A stretch of DNA of 64,000 nucleotides from Campylobacterales bacterium (lineage in GTDB: Bacteria; Campylobacterota; Campylobacteria; Campylobacterales; QNZT01). A program made the translations under genes and the position numbers. The DNA is taken from the NCBI GenBank assembly GCA_027023405.1, contig JALVVN010000006.1, positions 119,142 through 183,141 of the forward strand, given 5' to 3'. Position 1 is the first letter of the stretch; every line of letters starts with the position of its first letter. Under the pieces are notes generated by a model. That model ran no database searches, was not told where the DNA came from, and saw nothing but the letters and a program-made list of their open reading frames with translations. Below are positions 61,003-64,000 of this stretch, piece after piece.

Positions 61003-61123
61003 AGCGTCCCCCTTTGTGCTTTGGATATCGCTTGTAGATTCGCTTGGACGGCACGACGCTTGTAAAGCCCTTTGCCTGACGACGAATAATTGCAAGTTTG
61101 TGATAGTCTCTATGCTGTTTCAT
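60992..61123 (-). CDS. 43-aa basic small protein heading the cas operon
   Basis: ATG at 61123 behind AAGGAG (7-nt spacing). MKQHRDYHKLAIIRRQAKGF continues TSVVPSKRIYKRYPKHKG and ends GRFEH. It has about 15 Lys/Arg/His and only two or three acidic residues. Its stop overlaps the TTG of the Cas2-like gene (TTGAGCACTAA), so the two are translationally coupled. A nucleic-acid-binding role is possible. Not recognised. Confidence 0.55.
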   Translation of the reverse strand: MKQHRDYHKLAIIRRQAKGFTSVVPSKRIYKRYPKHKGGRFEH

Positions 61124-61141
61124 CACCGACTCCTTTATGAA

Positions 61142-61182
61142 TTTGAGGAGATTATAGAGGAGTGAAGCGACATTTTTTGTCG
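61142..61182 (-). promoter_or_regulatory. cas operon promoter with CGACA-N5-TGTCG operator
   Basis: On the - strand TATAAT lies at about 61151-61156 and, just upstream of it where the -35 region falls, the palindrome CGACAAAAAATGTCG (61168-61182). A further GACAAAAA half-site lies about 15 nt upstream. The ATG of the 43-aa ORF is 45 nt from the palindrome. An identical-arm palindrome precedes the SAVED gene. Confidence 0.65.
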
Positions 61183-61197
61183 TTTTGGAACTTTTTG

Positions 61198-62124
61198 TCA
61201 GTCTTTAGAGAGATAAGTCTGCAGATCCTCTTTGAGACGATCTTGGAGCCATTTGGGTTTGAGGATGCGGATATGAGGAAGCCACTTTTTGACAAGCGGT
61301 AGTATCTCCATCTCGTTGGTGATTGTATATGTTGCGATGAGTGTTCCATCCTCTTTTTCTTGGGTGATTTGTTGAGATTTGAGATGATTTTTGACGCGAA
61401 AGTAGCGGGCGACAAAGCTGTCGATCTCCAGTGTGACCTCAATGTCGGGAGCTTGATAGTTTTGAAAGAGGGATTGAAACCGCCGGATAAACTCCTCCGC
61501 ATCAATTTCACGGTGAAATGTCTCCGGCTCTAGTTCAAAACTCCGAATAAAATTGATACGCAAAAACTTAAATCCCCCATTCTGCTCTTCTTCCGTCATC
61601 GCCCCTAGATACCAATTTCCCTCGGCAAAGATGATCTTGATGGGCTTTATACTCCTAAAATGCTTGATCTTAGTATCTCGATCGATGTAGCGAATTGTCG
61701 CTTTTCGGTGCGCTTTGATCGCCTCTTTGATAGGATTTAGCTTCTCATCATCCAGGCGCTCTATGGGATTTTCGGCGATGTGGTAGAGTGTGGCAACATC
61801 CTTTTTGACTTGGTGAATGATCGGAAACTCCCGCACATCGAAGATAGACAAAAGCCTCGCGTCAAACAGCGCGATAAACTCGAAAAACTCCCTGATCTTC
61901 ACACTATCTTTGAGATAAGAGAAGAGCTCTTGTCGATTTTGTAGCGCATAGCACCCCCGCGATGGCATCAAAAGCTTCTCCCCTAGAAACTCTTTGAGTA
62001 TCTTGATATCTCTCTGTACGGTTCTCTTGTCCGTCTCAAAGATCTCGACAATCTTCTTTGTGCAAAGCTGATCACTCTCTCTTAGGAGCGTCAATAACCT
62101 GAGTATCCTTTGGGCTTGGTTCAT
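61198..62124 (-). CDS. WYL-domain transcriptional regulator
   Basis: A 308-aa protein: an N-terminal winged HTH (MNQAQRILRLLTLLRE to TDKRTVQRDIKILKEF), a WYL domain with IRYIDRD and EGNWYLGAMTEEE, and a C-terminal WCX-type extension. WYL regulators control CRISPR, BREX and CBASS loci in many bacteria, often sensing nucleic acids or nucleotides. Start ATG at 62124 is behind AAAGGA. It lies between the SAVED gene and the cas operon, on the same strand, and is the obvious candidate to bind the two CGACA palindromes. Confidence 0.88.
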   Translation of the reverse strand: MNQAQRILRLLTLLRESDQLCTKKIVEIFETDKRTVQRDIKILKEFLGEKLLMPSRGCYALQNRQELFSYLKDSVKIREFFEFIALFDARLLSIFDVREFPIIHQVKKDVATLYHIAENPIERLDDEKLNPIKEAIKAHRKATIRYIDRDTKIKHFRSIKPIKIIFAEGNWYLGAMTEEEQNGGFKFLRINFIRSFELEPETFHREIDAEEFIRRFQSLFQNYQAPDIEVTLEIDSFVARYFRVKNHLKSQQITQEKEDGTLIATYTITNEMEILPLVKKWLPHIRILKPKWLQDRLKEDLQTYLSKD

Positions 62125-62180
62125 CTCGCATCCTTTTGGGGTTAAAAGTAGTATTTGATCTTATTGAGACGACTCATCAC
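62115..62180 (+). repeat. 66-bp exact direct repeat, copy 1
   Basis: Identical to 62928-62993. This copy carries the start codon and ribosome-binding site of the WYL gene and an out-of-frame 3' end of the SAVED gene. It lies at the 3' end of the PIN toxin gene, whose last codons (CDESSQ-stop) are read from it. Confidence 0.95.
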
Positions 62181-62631
62181 AAATAGTTAATACTTGATCA
62201 ATTAGTTTTTCTGATATATATATTTCAGATTTTTCTATCAGGTTTATTAGCGGTTTTACCTCTTTTATGTAGCCACTCTCCTTTGCCTTGATCAAAACTC
62301 CCAAACTACCTATGACCTTTATACCGTTTAGAACTGCAAATTTTTTACCTCTATTATCATCGATAAGAAGTAGATCCGCGTCCAATTCTCTATAGAGTGT
62401 TATAGCTTCCAATTCACCGGATCCCAACCCAAGCTTTTCGATTTTCAAATCTACTTTTTTAACTTTATTTTCTAAAAAATCCCCTAATCTAGCGCCATAC
62501 GGCTTATCTACCTTTGTTACTTCATTATAAACCGCATAGGGAACAAACAATTCATCAAACAACTTCTCTAAAAGATCCAATTGATCAACAATCGCTAAAG
62601 TGATCAAAGCAGAACTATCGCCGATTATCAC
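62161..62631 (-). CDS. PIN-domain toxin (DUF3368 type)
   Basis: A 156-aa PIN protein. MIIGDSSALITLAIVDQ, GSGELEAITLYREL and ADLLLIDDNRGKKFAV carry the metal-site acids; GIKVIGSLGVLIKAKESGYI is the DUF3368 signature. It lies 2 nt after its antitoxin gene. The C-terminal six codons come from the flanking 66-bp repeat, so its original end was probably replaced when the module inserted. Catalytic residues are intact. Confidence 0.85.
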   Translation of the reverse strand: MIIGDSSALITLAIVDQLDLLEKLFDELFVPYAVYNEVTKVDKPYGARLGDFLENKVKKVDLKIEKLGLGSGELEAITLYRELDADLLLIDDNRGKKFAVLNGIKVIGSLGVLIKAKESGYIKEVKPLINLIEKSEIYISEKLIDQVLTICDESSQ

Positions 62632-62633
62632 TA

Positions 62634-62882
62634 TTAGTCCTTCAAATTATCTAATTCTGCTTTTATATCATAATCCTTGATCGCAGGTAGTCCGTTTTGA
62701 CTTAACAATTTCATAAATGAGTAGAGATTCATATCCAGTATCTTAGCGCCTTGAGATGTAGAGATTTTCCCTTTTTCATAGAGCTCCAATACAAATTTTC
62801 TTTTAGCCATCTCCTTAAGATGGTCATCGCTTTCATTTATCGCCAAGTATATATCATCAGGTATTTCAAAGGATAAACGCAT
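62634..62882 (-). CDS. UPF0175-family antitoxin
   Basis: An 82-aa protein (ATG at 62882 behind AAGGAGG) with MRLSFEIPDDIYLAI and EKGKISTSQGAKILDMNLYSF, the pattern of UPF0175 antitoxins that partner DUF3368 PIN toxins. It contains a helix-turn-helix-like segment in the middle and should repress the pair. Confidence 0.83.
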   Translation of the reverse strand: MRLSFEIPDDIYLAINESDDHLKEMAKRKFVLELYEKGKISTSQGAKILDMNLYSFMKLLSQNGLPAIKDYDIKAELDNLKD

Positions 62883-62927
62883 AACCAACCTCCTTTTGAA
62901 TCATTATATCATAACTAATCAAGATGA

Positions 62928-62993
62928 CTTGGTTCATCTCGCATCCTTTTGGGGTTAAAAGTAGTATTTGATCTTATTGAGACGACTCATCAC
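62928..62993 (+). repeat. 66-bp exact direct repeat, copy 2
   Basis: Carries the true end of the SAVED gene (stop at 62955-62957) plus a vestigial copy of the WYL ribosome-binding site and its first codons (ATG at 62937, MNQ). Period to copy 1 is 813 bp, with 747 bp of unique sequence between. Confidence 0.95.
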
Positions 62994-63932
62994 GGGCTTG
63001 TACTCCCCGTCATTGAACTGTGTCAGCATGATATCCCAATAGCTCTGAACACTCATCCCCAGCAAGATTGCAATAGTTGTGGGCATAGAGTATGCCAAAG
63101 TGATATGTGGTGAGTGTTGTTGGAGAGTATTGATGACGCTGTATATCTCTTGGTTGGCACGGATAAACTCTTCAGGCTTATGCAGAGTCGCTCCTACTCT
63201 GCTTTCGAGGTGAATGATGGGCTTTTGGAGCTTGTTGAGCGCTACTTTGTGCGAAGCTAGATCGATGGCTATCGTCACATGTTCACTTTCTTCTACTTGA
63301 CCGATATCCTCTCTTTTAAAGATTTCAAACGCATCGATCGGCTCTTTAAACTTTCGCGAATCGATTTCAAGGGCGATAGCATAACTATCGGTCGATTTGT
63401 TGTACTGATAGAGTGTGACTCCCTCCGTCCCGAAGATCGTACCCACTAAGATCGCATTTGCGATTGGTCCGATATAGACCATATGAAACTGCACATTTTT
63501 GGGAGTTTTCGCCTCTAGTCGCTTGATATCGTGTTTGGATATCTTGAGAAAATCGACAAAACGATCCTCATCAAATATATCACCGCTGTACTCAAAGATC
63601 AGATCATCAGGTGTGATATTGAAATACTTTTTAAGATTCTCTTGATGATGAGGATAGCTACCCTGAAAATTTTCAAAGAGTGAAGCAAGTGCTGATCGTG
63701 AGTCGGCGGGATTTGAGATATTGAAAACGATAGGGATAGGTACATTTGGCTGAGAGTAGAGCTTTTGCTTGCGCTTTTCATCGATATAAGCCAGTACAAA
63801 GAGAACTGCTACGATACCTGCTGCAATAGCATAGGCGATCGGCACACCGATATAATCAGCTACAAAAGCCACCGGTACGGCTAACAGCGACGCGGTAGTA
63901 GCAAAGCGATTTGAGAGAATATTTTCTATCAT
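62955..63932 (-). CDS. Two-TM SAVED-domain protein (putative membrane effector)
   Basis: A 325-aa protein. Two TM helices (about residues 12-30 and 32-50, AVPVAFVADYIGV and IAAGIVAVLFVLAYI) are followed by a soluble domain with SAVED features: VTIAIDLASHKVALNK, then a long helix EEFIRANQEIYSVINTL, then HITLAYSMPTTIAILLG and a Tyr-containing end DGEYKPVM. SAVED domains bind cyclic oligonucleotides made by CD-NTases (CBASS) or Cas10 (type III CRISPR); two TM plus SAVED resembles Cap14-type effectors that would permeabilise the membrane. No cyclase is in the window. A CGACA palindrome precedes it. Confidence 0.68.
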   Translation of the reverse strand: MIENILSNRFATTASLLAVPVAFVADYIGVPIAYAIAAGIVAVLFVLAYIDEKRKQKLYSQPNVPIPIVFNISNPADSRSALASLFENFQGSYPHHQENLKKYFNITPDDLIFEYSGDIFDEDRFVDFLKISKHDIKRLEAKTPKNVQFHMVYIGPIANAILVGTIFGTEGVTLYQYNKSTDSYAIALEIDSRKFKEPIDAFEIFKREDIGQVEESEHVTIAIDLASHKVALNKLQKPIIHLESRVGATLHKPEEFIRANQEIYSVINTLQQHSPHITLAYSMPTTIAILLGMSVQSYWDIMLTQFNDGEYKPVMSRLNKIKYYF

Positions 63933-63979
63933 CTAAAGCCTTTTTAGAGTTATTTTAGCCTAATAGTAGTTGAATTTTA

Positions 63980-63994
63980 CGACAATTTGTGTCG
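63980..63994. promoter_or_regulatory. CGACA-N5-TGTCG palindrome upstream of the SAVED gene
   Basis: CGACAATTTGTGTCG, 48 nt from the ATG at 63932, with perfect 5-bp arms and 5-nt centre. Same arms and spacing as 61168-61182 upstream of the cas operon. Downstream AT-rich sequence (TAAAATTC, TACTATTAG) offers possible -10 elements. Confidence 0.6.
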
Positions 63995-64000
63995 ATTTTA

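Noticed and set aside
57945-61123. Assigning a CRISPR subtype
   Set aside because: The repeat handle ATTGAGAC and Cas1 resemble type I/III systems, but without effector genes a subtype call would be a guess.

Overview
The window is a piece of a chemolithotrophic Campylobacterota (Epsilonproteobacteria) chromosome, resembling Sulfurimonas, Sulfurovum or related genera. The evidence is the pheA-hisC-fliF-fliG-fliH-dxs gene order, a nap operon in the epsilonproteobacterial order napA-G-H-B-F-L-D, overlapping rpoB and rpoC, and a heme-copper oxidoreductase pair that looks like gNOR. The assignment rests on recognised gene content and order; no search was run.

Layout. 1-7785 is a + strand housekeeping and flagellar run: end of lysA, pheA, hisC, fliF, fliG, fliH, dxs. 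7829-12935 is an AT-rich accessory island between dxs and tRNA-Arg. It holds a YefM/YoeB module, two paralogous two-TM membrane proteins that share an identical translation-start region, small companion ORFs, and an RHH/PIN module. 12940-30415 is the classical translation and transcription superoperon, all on the - strand: tRNA-Thr, Tyr, Gly, Thr, tuf, rpmG, tRNA-Trp, secE, nusG, rplK, rplA, rplJ, rplL, rpoB, rpoC, rpsL, rpsG, fusA, tRNA-Arg, with a consensus promoter at 30387-30415.

30581-33551 is a putative gNOR-type nitric oxide reductase operon behind a perfect TTGAT-N4-ATCAA (CRP/FNR-type) box. 33608-37767 holds a PIN/Phd module, trkH-trkA potassium uptake and a siroheme-type dehydrogenase. 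37775-45409 is the nap nitrate reductase operon on the - strand, with its own TTGAT-N4-ATCAA box correctly spaced from a TATAAT. The two boxes suggest that nitrate and NO reduction are coordinated. A 160-bp element with about 22-bp terminal inverted repeats lies just upstream of the nap box. 45695-57733 is ordinary chromosome: a MoxR/VWA pair, a hybrid kinase with a separate HPt protein, an OmpA protein, trxA-trxB, dapB, purF, an L,D-transpeptidase and glutaminase.

57836-64000 is a defence region. It holds a 5' remnant of a DNA methyltransferase gene, a 12-repeat CRISPR array, and a compact - strand cas operon: a 43-aa basic ORF, a Cas2-like protein, Cas1, a free-standing Cas1-N-domain-like protein, Cas2 and an unknown 126-aa protein. 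Upstream of it are a WYL regulator, an inserted PIN toxin/antitoxin module and a two-TM SAVED-domain protein. No interference genes (cas10, cas3, cas9 or similar) are in view. The same 15-bp palindrome, CGACA-N5-TGTCG, lies 45-48 bp upstream of both the cas operon and the SAVED gene. This suggests one WYL-regulated immune locus joining CRISPR memory acquisition to a membrane effector that would sense a cyclic nucleotide. It is the most novel-looking part of the window and it runs off the right edge.
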